64,000 bases of DNA from Trichobilharzia szidati. Its lineage: Eukaryota; Platyhelminthes; Trematoda; Strigeidida; Schistosomatidae. A program made the position numbers and the translations under genes. Positions 11,335 to 22,069 of this stretch are shown here, piece by piece. The stretch spans positions 105,422,582 through 105,486,581 of the forward strand of contig OX235273.1 in assembly GCA_944472155.2 (NCBI GenBank), written 5' to 3'. The notes beneath the pieces are model-generated. The model was not told where the DNA came from. It saw only the letters and a list, made by a program, of their open reading frames with translations, and did no database searches. Position 1 is the stretch's first letter; the number at the start of each line of letters is the position of its first letter.

Positions 11335-11815
11335 TTACTTTGGAGGGGATACCTTGAAGGAAAAAGCTCAGTGTTGTGTTTGAAGTAAACATTGGAGTCA
11401 GGAAAAGCTACCGATTATTATTGATTATTTTCTTGATTGTGGTGGACTGGAACATTCGTCAGAATTTGAAGAGCGATAAGAAAACCAGGCATTAGACCAG
11501 CCAGAAATCTGTAGAACATCTGGAATTTGTCAGTGATTTATGTATGATGCCATACAAACTTGAAGAATTACAGACGATGAGGTAGGCAGCGAAGACAGGA
11601 CTTCAAATGAACACAGAGAAGGAAGAGCTGATGAAGATACCCGACCAACAAGATAAACAATCGTCAGTTATAACCAACGAAAGAAATTTAATGAGAGTCA
11701 TCTGTTTCACTTACACAACTTAAATGGTATCATTTCCACTACATACAGAAAGGTTGGGGAAGTCAAAAGCAGCCGACTTTGGGAAAGCAAGGCATGCTGC
11801 AACACTATGTTTAAA
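11335..11815 (+). mobile_element. SR2 reverse-transcriptase fragment
   Basis: A decayed plus-strand match to the SR2 palm and what follows: NIGVRKSYRLLLIIFLIVVDW (about 11390-11450; compare NTGVRQGC...IFLIVVDW), an FVSDLCMMPYKLEELQ-like FADD region near 11525-11565, then the LQMNTEKEELMKI segment and ERNLMRVICFTYT. Stops and indels are present throughout. Confidence 0.75.
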
Positions 11816-11819
11816 ATTC

Positions 11820-12190
11820 ATCACTCGTTGTATAGTTCCAATGCAGTTGAAGGATAAACTATTAAGTCTGACGACTTCAGTGTGCATTTATAAATTTAAC
11901 TGCTTTTGTGGAGACATTTACATGGATCCAAAGATTTTGCACACTCACCAATATCTTCTTGAGTATCGTCCAACGTGGTTAGAAAAAGAAATCTTAAAGT
12001 CAACCATAATGAAACATCTTGTGGATGCGGATCACGAAATTGATAAAACTTCAGTCTTTACAATTCTATAGAATTTCTTGAGTTTTTGGGCCTTCGATTT
12101 ACAAGCATAGATCAAACAGCTGCCATGAAAACTTTTCAACCGAATCTATGCGTTCAGAAAAGTTTATCCAATATGTCTCCCTGCAATAGC
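11820..12190 (+). pseudogene. Penelope-like GIY-YIG remnant
   Basis: The frame gives QLKDKLLSLTTSVCIYKFNC then FCGDIYMDPK, where YIGRT of active copies has become YMDPK. HLVDADHEIDKTSVFTIL follows. A later frame has the terminal block resembling KPNLCVQKSLSN. The same subfamily occurs on the minus strand at 51310-51530. It joins SR2 sequence directly at about 11815, so one of the two inserted into or recombined with the other. Confidence 0.7.
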
Positions 12191-12250
12191 CTTCATTGTC
12201 AATCGTAAATAGTTACATCTTCTGGTAATACCGGATAACTGTAAATATTA

Positions 12251-12812
12251 TTTTCTATAGTTGGTTTGTAAGTGTTAGTTTTGTTTTTACGAGTTGATCA
12301 CGGATTGATATCAGTTAGAGAACCAGCATTGGAGTACTAGACAGCTGTTTCATCCTAGTTTGGGAATCATTGTCATTAAGCACGCACTGATATCAATCCG
12401 TGATCAACTCGTAAAAAAACTAACCCTTACAAACCAAACTATAGAAAATTAATCTGATGCTCACTAGTGACTTGCTACAGGATGTAGTTTCCTGGAGTTC
12501 TAGTGAGAAGTCATGACTAGTGAGGTCCAATTAGATGTCACGTGTGTGGATGGATGTCCCACCAACGACAATGGTTGGGGTTGCACTAAATCACGAATTG
12601 GTAGAAGTAAGAATTCATGAGGCATTGAAACGGGTCCCAGTGGCTGAATGATAAACGATCTTACCTTGTAACCGGAAGGTCTTGGGTTCGAACCCTGTCA
12701 GTGGGTGCGTACTGTCGATGATTACCAAACTAGGATGAAACAGCTGCCCAGTACTCCAAACCTGGTTTTCAGTTGTTCTCTAACTGATATCAATCAATGA
12801 TCAACCCGTAAA
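12251..12812. repeat. Family C2 repeats: fold-back plus one near-complete copy
   Basis: 12251-12313 (minus) and 12388-12448 (plus) are inverted copies of the C2 tail (key block GATTGATATCAG / CTGATATCAATC). After 12448 the plus strand continues from tail to a new head, then a tRNA-like region with A-box-like TGGCTGAATGA and B-box GGTTCGAACCC (12685-12695), a hammerhead-like segment (about 12705-12755) and the tail to 12812. Stem I halves GTACTG and CAGTAC are perfectly complementary, but the core heptamer reads TCGATGA, so the ribozyme is decayed. Confidence 0.7.
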
Positions 12813-13079
12813 TATTATTTTTATTTGTAATGTGAACTTCATCATCAATATCATACTGTGTTACAGTTCAGTGTTTTAACCTTAGTTTCACTATTTTTTT
12901 AAAATTATTCTAGTTACAATCAACTTGATTATATTTAATTCTATTGATCCACATTGTTCAAACTGCCTATGACTTATACTTTTTTTAAATGTAACTTTAG
13001 TCCGATGAGAATTTACAGAAAATACATATTTTCTCGCTTAAATCATGTTCTATTTCATTAAGAGAATAGGTGCAAGCTT

Positions 13080-13495
13080 CATCAAAAGAAAAATTCCAAC
13101 AGACCAAAGACTCTCATAGACATATACCTTCACTTGATACTGAAGATAGAATGAACGGAAGGATAGGATAAGCAAGGAAATGTGGCAGTTACACGAATTA
13201 GCCAACAACATATATTAAAGAAAAAATGGTTTGGAGGAAATGTAGATAGATTGGATACACTCTAAGAAGACTTGTGAATGACATAAGACACCATGCTGTC
13301 CAGTGGAGTTTGAATAGGGAGCAAGGCATTGGGTATTGGAAATCGGCATGGGGAAGACTGTGTCAAGAGGTAATGAAGGCTTTTCGGCAGTCGTGGAGCA
13401 AGATGAAATCGATGGTAAAGAACACAGTGCATTTGAGATGTGCAACTGAGTTTTCGTTTTAAAATCGGAACTCGAGAAATAAATAATAATAAATA
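13080..13495 (+). mobile_element. SR2-like 3' end, diverged
   Basis: The reading CRWIGYTLRRLVNDIRHHAV (about 13225-13300) matches the SR2 block WRWIGHSLRRPLGDIARQA, followed by a WSLNREQG segment and a tail of AATAAATAATAATAAAT at about 13475-13495. It represents an old subfamily. 12813-13079 and 13496-13734 hold nothing recognised. Confidence 0.65.
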
Positions 13496-13734
13496 TAATT
13501 CCTTATGACAGATGGCCAAAACTTCTCTGCAGCCAAAAATGTTGATAATTATGATGAGAACTGAATGCTTTTTGTACTAGTTCCACATTTACAACGATAT
13601 CATGGCACTCTCATACTTCATTATATTGCAAATAAGCGAAGCTTTATATCGTAACTTATAAGACCTATAGATTTTTAACAAATTTCTATTTTTAAGACTT
13701 GGCTTAAAACGGTTTGCTTTATTTCCAGTCAAGT

Positions 13735-13815
13735 CACAAGCTGGCATTAATTAGAGAACCACTGAAAACTGGAGAGCACCGGAGAGCTGTTTCATTCGTC
13801 TTTTGGGCTTTCCAT
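13735..13815 (-). repeat. Family C fragment (ribozyme region and tail)
   Basis: On the minus strand a GGGTGCGTAATGGAAAGCCC region leads to GAAACAGCTCTCCGGTGCTC and TTTTCAGTGGTTCTCTAATT, i.e. the hammerhead part and tail of family C, strongly mutated. It abuts the 3' end of the PLE at 13820-14759. Confidence 0.55.
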
Positions 13816-13819
13816 TACG

Positions 13820-13937
13820 CACCCATAACCCCACTGAGAAAATAAAACCTAATAACGATTTAGATATGATGGCAAAGATTTGTAGCTCAGGTGGATGATT
13901 TTGATGTGGTTGTGTTCTCTCAGCTGGATAGTTAATT
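13820..13937 (-). other. 3' untranslated end of the 14-kb PLE
   Basis: It follows the hammerhead on the minus strand. Blocks such as CATCCACCTGAGCTACAAAT recur beside the perfect palindrome at 22074-22153, which marks that palindrome as made of ends from the same PLE family. Confidence 0.55.
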
Positions 13938-13979
13938 TGCGAAGCTTTCATCACCCTACTAGGTGACATCTTCAGCGCA
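13938..13979 (-). ncRNA. Hammerhead-ribozyme motif of a Penelope-like element
   Basis: Read on the minus strand: stem I 5' half TGCG, core CTGAAGA, one extra T, stem II GTCACC-loop-GGTGAT, core GAA, a two-pair stem III AGCT without a loop, cleavage-position T, and stem I 3' half CGCA. All conserved core bases are present. Hammerheads with minimal stem III are known from PLE terminal regions, where they probably act as dimers or with helper contacts. The motif overlaps the stop codon of the PLE frame. Confidence 0.65.
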
Positions 13980-14759
13980 TACTTCAATTTGAAGTGAGCT
14001 TTTAGATTTCTCCACGAGTTTATTAATCATCTCTCCCGGTGACCTTGGACGTGATTGGTTGTTTTTGTGCGTTTTCACACCTTCTAGGCTACTTGTATTG
14101 ACTTGAACTTTGACCCTTTGTGTGTGACGTTTCTTTCTTATCGGTTGATAAATTTTGTCAATCTCGATGTGTCTATTGATTGATGATTCACTGGAATGCC
14201 AAGCTTCTAAAAATTCTCTAGCATTTTTGTTGTTTCCTCTGTCTAATATTTGAACATTGTCCCAATCGAATTGATGCCCATGGTTGTCTGTATGTAGTGA
14301 TATGAGGGAGTGGATATCATGTCTTTTGACGGCTAGCTTATGTTCGTGGATACGAAGACGAAGGGGACGTCCACTTTGGCCAATGTAGTGTTTTTCGCAG
14401 TTGATACAATCAATTTTGTAGATGATGTTGGTTTTATCTTCCTTCGCTGTTGAGTCTTTTGGTTGACATAGAATTGAGTGAAGTGATTTTGTTGGTTTGT
14501 GTGCGACGTCAATTCCTAAAGGTTTGAAGAGTCTTGCAGTGATTTCTGATATATCCTTTATATATGGTAGGGCGATTTTCTTTGTGCTTTCCTTGGGGGC
14601 TTTTGGTTTGATAGGTTGGCTTGAGGGTATATGTCTTTTGATGAAATTCCGCGGATATCCATTCTTTTGGAAGACGTCCATGAGATATCTCTCTTCCATT
14701 TTCCTTAAGGTGGGAGTGCTGCAATGAGTCCTGGACCTACTGTCGTATGAATCCAACAT
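13959..14759 (-). pseudogene. Penelope-like element C-terminal protein with complete GIY-YIG domain
   Basis: A 266-residue open frame. Residues 33-41 are NGYPRNFIK of the RT thumb and 56-75 a linker; the GIY-YIG nuclease runs from about 113 to 200. Its motifs are NIIYKIDC, HYIGQSGRPLRLR with the catalytic arginine, HTDNHGHQFDW, and EFLEAWHSS with the catalytic glutamate, so the nuclease domain looks intact. A C-terminal extension ends VCAEDVT just before the stop. The RT palm is absent, so the element is 5'-truncated and cannot move on its own. It belongs to a different PLE family from the copy at 2865-3596 (the YIGQSGRPLR type rather than YIGRTERR). Confidence 0.88.
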
Positions 14760-15660
14760 TCCTCTCCTGACAATGATTCTCTAAGGGATGTCAGTTCTTT
14801 ATGTAATTTGTTTACTATTTTTTTCTTCTTGACTACGTTTCAACCTAAATTATTCACAGTGTAGGAGGGAAGTGACAAAAAACACAGAAAACTTTTTTTT
14901 ATAGATAAACACTATACAAATATATAATAAACTATCCTAATATAAAATCTGATTTCATAATGCGGTGACAATTTTTTGTTTAACTTGTTTACTCCGTTGT
15001 TCATTAGGGTGAAAATAATGAACAAATCAAGCGTAGAGTCTTTTCACCATCAAAATAAAAAAATAAAATATAAATATAACCTCCCATTTGGGAAGTTTGC
15101 AAAACCTTATTCTAATGGAATCAACAAACTATCTTTCATCTACTTAATAGTGTAGATTTTTGAATCAAAAACATTCCCTACACACAAACACACTCACTCA
15201 CGCCTTTCTTGTTCAATGAACAATAGTATAAAGCAGATTATTATGCTTTCTTTGACAATCAAAGTCTTGTTGACTAATTATCTTGATAAGACTAATCAGA
15301 TGAAATGAGATTTTCCTAGAAAAAAGGGGTATTATTGATTGATTGATTGAGTATCGCTTTTGAGAGGTGATAATGAATAAGGGCTGTATAAAGGTTGTTT
15401 ACGTTTTTGTAACTATTCAGCATGGTTTGAGCTTATTATAATTAGGGAGGTGAGTAATTAAAGCAGTTTCTTCAAGATTCATAGAAAAAAGCCAAGAAGA
15501 ACTGAATAGCTGTTTTTTAATCCTCATCGGTACCTGTCAACAACAACAACAGCTGAACTGCCGTCGTATTCAGAGGCGGTATGCTTCTGACTTCTTTGTA
15601 TTGCAGAAGTCTTCGCCATATGTATCGAAAAGCCAGAGTTGTGTGTTCAAAAGAGATTGG
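14760..15660. other. AT-rich spacer
   Basis: No gene or element recognised. It includes ATTGATTGATTGA near 15331 and CA-rich patches. Confidence 0.5.
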
Positions 15661-15849
15661 TGTAACGACCAAAGCCGAGTCGTTGTGGTCTCAACGCAGG
15701 AAGCCGATTTTTACGTTCTAATGTATAGCTGACCGTAATTTCTTTGTAACACACCCACACACACAGCCACAAAACGTCCAAAACACGTTTGTTTGCTGTA
15801 AAATCTATGGTTCTATTCAAAAATAATAACATCAAAAACTAAAGAGCAC
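15661..15849 (+). repeat. Repeat D 5' part, interrupted by a solo LTR
   Basis: It starts TGTAACGACCAAAGCCGAGT and continues through CAGGAAGCCGATTTTTACGT and TTCTAATGTATAGCTGACCG, matching 28610-28700. Repeat D resumes at 16192 (ACTTCAACATTGCTGTTAGG) on the other side of the LTR and runs to about 16240, so the LTR inserted into repeat D. Confidence 0.6.
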
Positions 15850-16191
15850 TGTGGTGAGAGCTGTCTGCTAGTCAAAATTGGTAGACAGCAATTCACGTCA
15901 ATGTTTACGTCCCAAATCTTGGTCATGAGAAGAAAACAAGAACAAAGACTAACTCAATAACCAATCACAGAAGACTTTGCGTGGGTGGATACGATCCGCA
16001 GATAAATCGTCTGACTGTCAAAGAAACGGCCACAAAGAGATGACAGAATAACCTTCAGGAGGAAAACAACCAATCAGAAGACGTTACCTCTCTGCTAACA
16101 ATAACGTATAATAATGTACACAAAAATATATACATATCTTGATTTCCTCAATAAACTATCTGTTGCCTGACCCTTGTCTTCTGTCGTTACG
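15850..16191 (+). mobile_element. Solo LTR, full length
   Basis: A 342-bp unit beginning TGTGGTGAGAGCTG, ending TTCTGTCGTTAC with one more base (A in the sister copies, G here). AATAAA lies near the 3' end at about 16150 and fits a polyadenylation signal. The two sister copies have 4-bp target duplications; here the flanks (GCAC, ATAC) do not match exactly. No internal retrotransposon sequence is beside it, so LTR-LTR recombination has probably removed it. The size and structure fit a Ty3/gypsy-type LTR; the family is not assigned. Confidence 0.75.
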
Positions 16192-16239
16192 ATACTTCAA
16201 CATTGCTGTTAGGCAACTATACAGTTCAGTTAATTTTTT

Positions 16240-17289
16240 AATAATAATAATAATAATTTGCTTTATTCCAGAAACAGTACTAGTGGTACAGTGTGGAATT
16301 TTCAGCACAATATCTACAATATTTGCATCTAATGTTACAAACATTTAAAAGGAGTATTTAACAAAAAAAAATAATAAATCTAAAGACACCAACAGCAAAA
16401 AAACAGGATAAACACAAAATTAATTATAAATGCGAAAAAATACCAAGAAGTAGAAAGGAAAATAAACATCATATAATAATAACTCAGTATTGGGAAGTGG
16501 AAGCTATGATATGATTATGCATGGTGACAGTAAAGCTGTAGTCATACAAGAAGTTATGAAATGATATTTAAGAATGTTTATCGCCAAGATGGTCAGTTTA
16601 ATTGGTTGAAACAACTATAAACAATCATAAAATAACATTTCAGGGTTGTTGTTTTGTTTTTATTGTCAGGTCTTATGCAGTGTTTGTAGTGGTAGTGTGA
16701 GTAATTTTTTAAGGTGGTGACTATGGCGTTCACAACCAATGATTGTCAGTTAATATTGCCGAAAAAGAATAAAAAATAAGAAAAAAACAATCACAAAACT
16801 AATAATTACATGATGGTTAATGACAGGACAATTTTGTAATAGTCATAGTGCTAATAGAGTCGGAACCAGTGGATACACAATAGAAGGAATATAGTAAAGT
16901 ACAAAAAAGGAAGCCAATGTTAATAATTTAGGTAGCTAAGTATGTTTGAGAAGGAGTTCACTATAGAATGCAAAATAAGAGAGAAATAAAAGAGCCTAAA
17001 ATTATGTTGTTAATAACAAAGCAAGTCATAGGTTTCGAGCTTAACATTGTCTCTGTCACTCAGAACACGGGCTAAGTATGTTATCGTTGAGTTCCTGTAC
17101 TTGGTTGTACGAGCATAGATTATTTTATACCGATTTCTGGTTCTACTTGATGAGATACAAGGCGTGAGTTGGGAATGGAAGGGGTGTTGGGGGTCGGAGA
17201 GTATGGTTTTAGACCATTTTTCGCATGTATTCAGATGCCCATCAACTAATGTAGTGACGAGCTGACTGAGTTTTACACCACTAGTCCTA
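16240..17289. other. AT-rich spacer with a (TAA)n run
   Basis: A TAATAATAATAATAAT run lies near 16239-16256. After it CAGAAACAGTACTAGTGGTA leads to GGAATTTTCAGCA, which recurs near 24870, a hint of another old repeat. No coding region is recognised. Confidence 0.4.
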
Positions 17290-17700
17290 CTAACTAAGTA
17301 CAAGTGCTGTAGAAGCAAATCAGTAAAACAAAATTCAATTGTAAAACGCATGTTAGAATTAAATAAAACATTCCCAAAAGGGTGGGATCTAAAACTCTTT
17401 CCACAGCGATCACACACCAACAATTCCCGAAGACAGTCCACTGTCAGAATCACCTTCATTCACTCAAACAAAGTCATATCTTAAGAGAACACATGATAAG
17501 TGTATCTCATGAACACAAAGAGAGGCACTGAAATGAGTAGTTAAACAGAAACTAAGACAATAATAAAGATGAAGTTAGCATATGATATGCAGATGTCAGG
17601 ACAATGATAAACATTCTAGGAGAGAAACGGATAACCATTACAGAGATGGGATGGTTCAGTAGGGGATTTCTAAACAATTATTCAGTTACATCTGGTTCAA
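17290..17700 (+). repeat. Repeat D, 3' two thirds
   Basis: It matches 28800-29212: GATCACACACCAACAATTC, CAGAATCACCTTCATTCACT, AAACAGAAACTAAGACAATA and the end CAATTATTCAGTTACATC. No coding potential. Confidence 0.55.
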
Positions 17701-18036
17701 CCTCTACATTTTCTATAGATCTAGTTTGGTGTGACACCATAGCTTTCGTTTTTTGGTGTTTTTTTGCGTTCTCTTTATTTTTGGTTTGATTTTCAGTTAC
17801 AAAAATTATTTGTGAATTATTTGTTTCCATCCTCATTCCGTTCATATCTACCTTTATCAAAAACTACTTGACAATAATTTCCTAAAACCGTGTAATTTTG
17901 TTCCTAACCCCGTTGTATTCTGTATGCATACCTTTGAACGTTCCTAATATAGTTGAAAATTATTATCACAATTAATCTCCTCCTTCGTTATCATATGGAA
18001 TTAAATAATAATTGTACCTATGTAAACTTTTCCGTT
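17701..18036. other. Unassigned AT-rich spacer
   Basis: Nothing recognised; homopolymer T and AT-rich sequence. Confidence 0.4.
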
Positions 18037-18312
18037 TTATCCTACATATTTGTTGAGCAATCTGCTCTTGGTTGGTTTGCTGCCATATTTACCGTTGCTA
18101 TTTCTTTCTGGCCGGCTGGCCATTTGATCTTCACTATGTAGCCAGCCAACGAAGGTGACAGCTGTTGATAAAAGTTTGCAGTGACCTATTGGGAATCCTT
18201 TTGGTGACACGCAGTGCATGTTTTTCATCCGCATAGAAGGACCATCTTCATATTTTTGTTGAAAATTCGAATTTTGTTCCCAATGCTGAGTGACAGCGGT
18301 AAATCTCCAAAC
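18037..18312 (-). mobile_element. SR2 fragment, 3' half of a copy split by a PLE
   Basis: The minus strand reads NKYG..., ERNSNG-like and RPSDIV-like segments and is equivalent to 8240-8460 of the full SR2 (CTTTTATCAACAGCTGTC and GGCCGGCCAGAAAG-like blocks). The other half of the same SR2 copy is at 20161-20430. The copy is split by the PLE at 18325-20148. Confidence 0.75.
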
Positions 18313-18324
18313 TGGTTTCAGGTT
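18313..18324. repeat. PLE target-site duplication, left
   Basis: TGGTTTCAGGTT is repeated exactly at 20149-20160. Both lie in SR2 sequence (SR2 reads AACCTGAAACCA on its own strand). This 12-bp perfect duplication fixes the PLE ends. Confidence 0.85.
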
Positions 18325-20148
18325 CCTTTATGGGTAAATTTTATTTTGATAGAGTCTCACAGTGTTATACAGTAATGTTAACTGATGACATTTTGAGCAC
18401 AATTTATTGCTCATAATCATATCAAGGTAATCACACGACTTCCTAAATTCATTTGTATAGTTCCACTGTTTCCCACTTGATTTTCACTTGATTTGATTGG
18501 TAGTAATATTTTCCATATTTCGGGTATGAGTGATGAATCATTCCTATTGCATGTGTTGGGTGTAGATTCGATGAACGAAAATTCAGTAATCAACCTCTGT
18601 CTCCACCCACCTAGATTACTTTTTAGAATTTTAACCCTCTCCCACCCACCCTATTGTGTGATTGTGTGCTAATGCATGCATTGCAGTTGCTGAGCTTTTT
18701 TCTAAATAACTCATCTTCTCTGGGTCAACCATTCTCATCTTAGCTAAATTCTTATGTTCTGAAAATCTGACTACCCCCGACCTACTAGTGTGACCTATGT
18801 AGTTGACTTAGTTCACAGTCATTGTAGGGTATTTTGTAAATTATATTATTTTGTCCAGTTGGGTCAGCTGGGTCCTTTAATCTACACAGCTTGTCCCTGA
18901 GTGAGTTTGTAAGTTTAAATGCCACCCTAATTCCTGCTTTATTTAGAATCCTACGTAGGATCTCAGATGTCCCCTCTTTATATGGTATAACTGTAGATGA
19001 CTTATATTCTCTCTTGTTTATATTATTATTACTAGTTCCACAATTATTTTTATTTTGACCTTTTTCAATCTTCCTAATGAATTTTATAGGATAGTTATTT
19101 AAAACCAACGCCTCTTCTATCTGTTTTATTTCGTCATATCGGTCTTTCTTTGTGCTACTTAGTGCCATTGCTCGGTTTGTTAAACACTTAACTAAGCCTG
19201 CCTCAACAGTTAAAGGATGAGATGAATTAAAGTCTAAATATCTATTAGAATGCGTTGGCTTTCTATAAACGCCAGTCTGTAGTTTGCCTTCTTCTATTCG
19301 TTTTATTTTACAGTCTAACATAGCTAATTCTCCTTGTTCATTTTCGGCTTCAAATGTGAACTATTCCCTCCACTAGTGAGTTAATGTGTGTCAAGAAGCT
19401 AGAGATATGTTCTGTTTTTAACACTGAAAGTGTCATCCACATATCTCCACCATATTTCTGGATTAGAATTAAACGTATTAAGAGCCATATTTTCCCAGCT
19501 ATCCATAAATATATCTGCTACGATAGGGGATATTGGTGATCCCATTGCTACACCTTCAGTTTGTCTATATATTTTGCCTTGGAATTTAAAGATAGTAGAT
19601 GTGAGGCGTAACTGAATTCCTAAAATAATTTCACCAATGGGTATTTTCGTCCTTTAACTGAGTTCAATATCTGCAGTTAATTCTTTTTTAACTGCTTCTA
19701 AGGCCATATTGATTGGTATGTTAGTATAAAGTCTGGTTATATCAAAACTAACCATTGTTTCATCATTCTCTAATTGAATGTCATTTAGTTTATTTTTCAT
19801 CTCAAATGAATTAGCCAGTCTAGAGTTTGAGGGATTTCTAATGGGGCATGATATTATAGCTAAGTGTTTTGACAATTCATAAGTAGGAATGATTCATCAC
19901 TCATACCCGAAATATGGAAAATATTACTACCAATCAAATCAAGTGAAAATCAAGTGGGAAACAGTGGAACTATACAAATGAATTTAGGAAGTTGTGTGAT
20001 TACCTTGATATGATTATGAGCAATAAATTGTGCTCAAAATGTCATCAGTTAACATTACTGTATAACACTGTGAGACTCTATCAAAATAAAATTGACCTAT
20101 AATGGAATTACACTCTACCACAGTGCACAAGTTGTATTCTTATATCAA
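18325..20148 (-). mobile_element. Penelope-like element with inverted terminal repeats
   Basis: A 1.82-kb insertion with a 12-bp target duplication. Terminal repeats of about 240 bp lie at 18325-18570 and 19880-20110 in opposite orientation, each with the GAGCA...TGCTC hairpin. About 40 extra bases are found only at the 5' (right) end. Inverted, unequal terminal repeats are known for PLEs. Between them the minus strand encodes the RT palm, thumb, linker and start of GIY-YIG. The N-terminal part of the RT is missing. Confidence 0.88.
18785..19875 (-). pseudogene. PLE reverse transcriptase palm to GIY-YIG start
   Basis: Minus strand, in order: SKHLAIISCPI...MVSFDITRLYTNIPI (motif A, 19654-19875), IYRQTEGVAMGSPISPIVAD (about 19510-19570), WWRYVDDTFSV with the catalytic YVDD (about 19425-19455), then after a frame change the FLDCKI-like block and GVYRKPTHSNRYLDFNSSHP, thumb NNYPIKFIRK, linker, NNIIYKIPYNDCEL and a damaged YIG segment (18785-19321). 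The palm motifs are intact, but at least two frame changes separate the blocks, so no active enzyme is expected. Confidence 0.88.
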
Positions 20149-20430
20149 TGGTTTCAGGTTGATGAAGGCAGATTTTGCCTTTCCGACTCTGACTGACTTT
20201 AACATTTTTATCCGTGTTTTCACCTGTGATTAAAAAAGATGCTGGCTGCTTAGACAAGCTAAGGAGGTAACCCTTCGCCAAATCTCCACTGTTGTTGGTG
20301 ATTGGTGAAGGCTGTTGTTGTTGTTGCTGTTGGTTGGTTATCTTCATCACCTCCATCTTCTATGTGTTCGCCTGGAGTCCTGTCTTCGTTGGCTGCTTCT
20401 TTAGCCAGCTTGTTGCCTCTCACCTGTATA
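20149..20430 (-). mobile_element. SR2 fragment, 5' half of the copy split by the PLE
   Basis: The first 12 bases are the right PLE target duplication. Minus strand: GGCAACAAGCTGGCTAAAGA, then the MEVMKITNQQQQQQQPSPIT block (from about 20356 down), equivalent to 7910-8200 of the full SR2. It continues at 18312 beyond the PLE insertion. Confidence 0.8.
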
Positions 20431-20589
20431 CATATATATATATTCTGTATTCTATTAGAAACTATATTATATTAACATTATTATTCCCTTGGGTTCCGAA
20501 TGGAACATAGGATTTCAGCGATATATCTGCTTTAAGATAAAAAACATTTGTAGTTCTGATTGCGTTGAATGATAACTTCCCTTCATAAA

Positions 20590-21600
20590 AGCCACACTGG
20601 CAGAAGAAGGTTGCCCAAAGGGATTTATTAACAAAAACACGAAAGATAAACAATCCAAACTGGCCACTGACCCAGTCCCAAAGTAAACCATCTTCATGAA
20701 TTTGGAAGTCATAGGTGATTAGGCTTCTGATATGTTTAAAAATCATCTCTCTTCAAATCAGCAAGTAAGACGTTCTTTGCTGCGAGACTACAAACGACCT
20801 TAACCAGCCGTAAAAGATGAGCTCCCTCATCTGGCCACCTCCATGTGCATCTTTAGTAGCAAAAGAATGTTTTTAGCATGGATACGAGAGTATATTCCAG
20901 CATGGTTTTAGAAGGGAGAAAAGGGGGAGGGGCAAAGCTCTATTCTGGAACACCTGATCGACTTCTGTCACTCTGCCGGCTTTGATCATGATTTTAAGAT
21001 CATCTATCGAATTGATGCTAATTTACCACGTTTTGTTTTATTCTAAAGTTTTAAAAATGGTGGAGGCCTTGGTCATTCATAAATTCAAGCCCAAAGTATG
21101 CATTGTCCTTATTTCTGTCTTGACCGTAGTGGGACAAACATTATTTATTTTTCTATGTACACTTTCCTCATTAGCACAATTGTTATTATTAATTATTATT
21201 ATCATCCTCATTTTTAGCAGTTTGCGGTATTATGTCACTTATCCCACTTGTCATTATAAATCTAAAATAATTTTGTAATGTTGAATTATATCTTATCAAA
21301 TTTCACATCATGTTAGGCAGATTTTTATATTTGCCTACTAATCCTCTAATTTTTCACTCTCTTCCAACATCTATACATCCTATGATTTGCTATGTATATG
21401 TATGACGTTTGGTATTTAACTATGATTAGAATCAAAAACATTTTAATTGCATTTAATACTACTATTATTATTTTATGTATTCACACCTTTATTTAAATTT
21501 ATCCACGGGATAAAATTTTTTAAAAACCAAATATATATATATATGGTTGTATAGCTCGATAATAAATTCGTTGAAAAGGGTTTCTTCTCTGAATATTGTG
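20590..21600 (+). mobile_element. Penelope-like element 3' end, decayed
   Basis: Plus-strand readings: GLINKNTKDKQSK (thumb end), TIFMNLEVIGD (linker), HLATSMCIF (start of the GIY-YIG), REYIPAWF, FDHDFKIIYRIDANLP-like sequence by frame change, and VEALVIHKFKPKVCI (21070-21110) with the EAL glutamate. A 3' region with TGTATAGCTCG and CGTTGAAAAGGGTTTCTTCT (21547-21585) resembles the hammerhead-bearing terminal repeat of the PLEs at 50.9 and 62.7 kb. Frames are interrupted. AT runs occur at 21531-21546. Confidence 0.7.
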
Positions 21601-21659
21601 CTTTTGACGATACAGTAAGAATTATTAAATTATATTTGTATTTCCCTGTGTTGTCTGCA

Positions 21660-21865
21660 GTCCTTTTAGACTATCTTCACGATTGCTCCCAAGCTTCTAT
21701 TTCCTCTCGATCGACGCATGACCTCCACCGTATCACACTCGGACCTAGGTTTGACTAGTCGGGTTCTCCTTTTCGGGTTTCACTTTACTACCTGATACAT
21801 AATGTTGCCTAACGATCTTCTCATTTTATGTCCAGTCTATGTCCATTTTTTCCTGCGTGTATTTA
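21660..21865 (-). mobile_element. SR2-like 3' fragment, strongly decayed
   Basis: Minus-strand blocks correspond to the SR2 C-terminal region: a TGGACTGGACATAAAATGAG-like KWRWIGH segment, AAACCCGAAAAGGAGAACCC and GATACGGTGGAGGTCATGCG (compare GGGTGACATGGAGGAGATCG in the full copy). The tail is lost. Confidence 0.5.
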
Positions 21866-22069
21866 GGCAATAAGTTCTTTAAACAAAACAATCAGAAGAC
21901 GTAACTTTTTCAAATCGTGTATTGTGTATTTGCGCAACACATTTCGAACAATCTGATCACACACGAACTTTTCATAGGAATATATGTGAAATTAATAACC
22001 AGTTAAGAGGTGAGGAAATAAATTTAAGTCAAGCTAAATGGATATACTGAAGGTCAAAATAACAATGAA

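Noticed and set aside
20982..21278. 98-codon hydrophobic frame that looks like a membrane protein
   Set aside because: VEALVIHKFKPKVCI identifies it as the end of a PLE GIY-YIG; the hydrophobic tail is AT-rich untranslated sequence.
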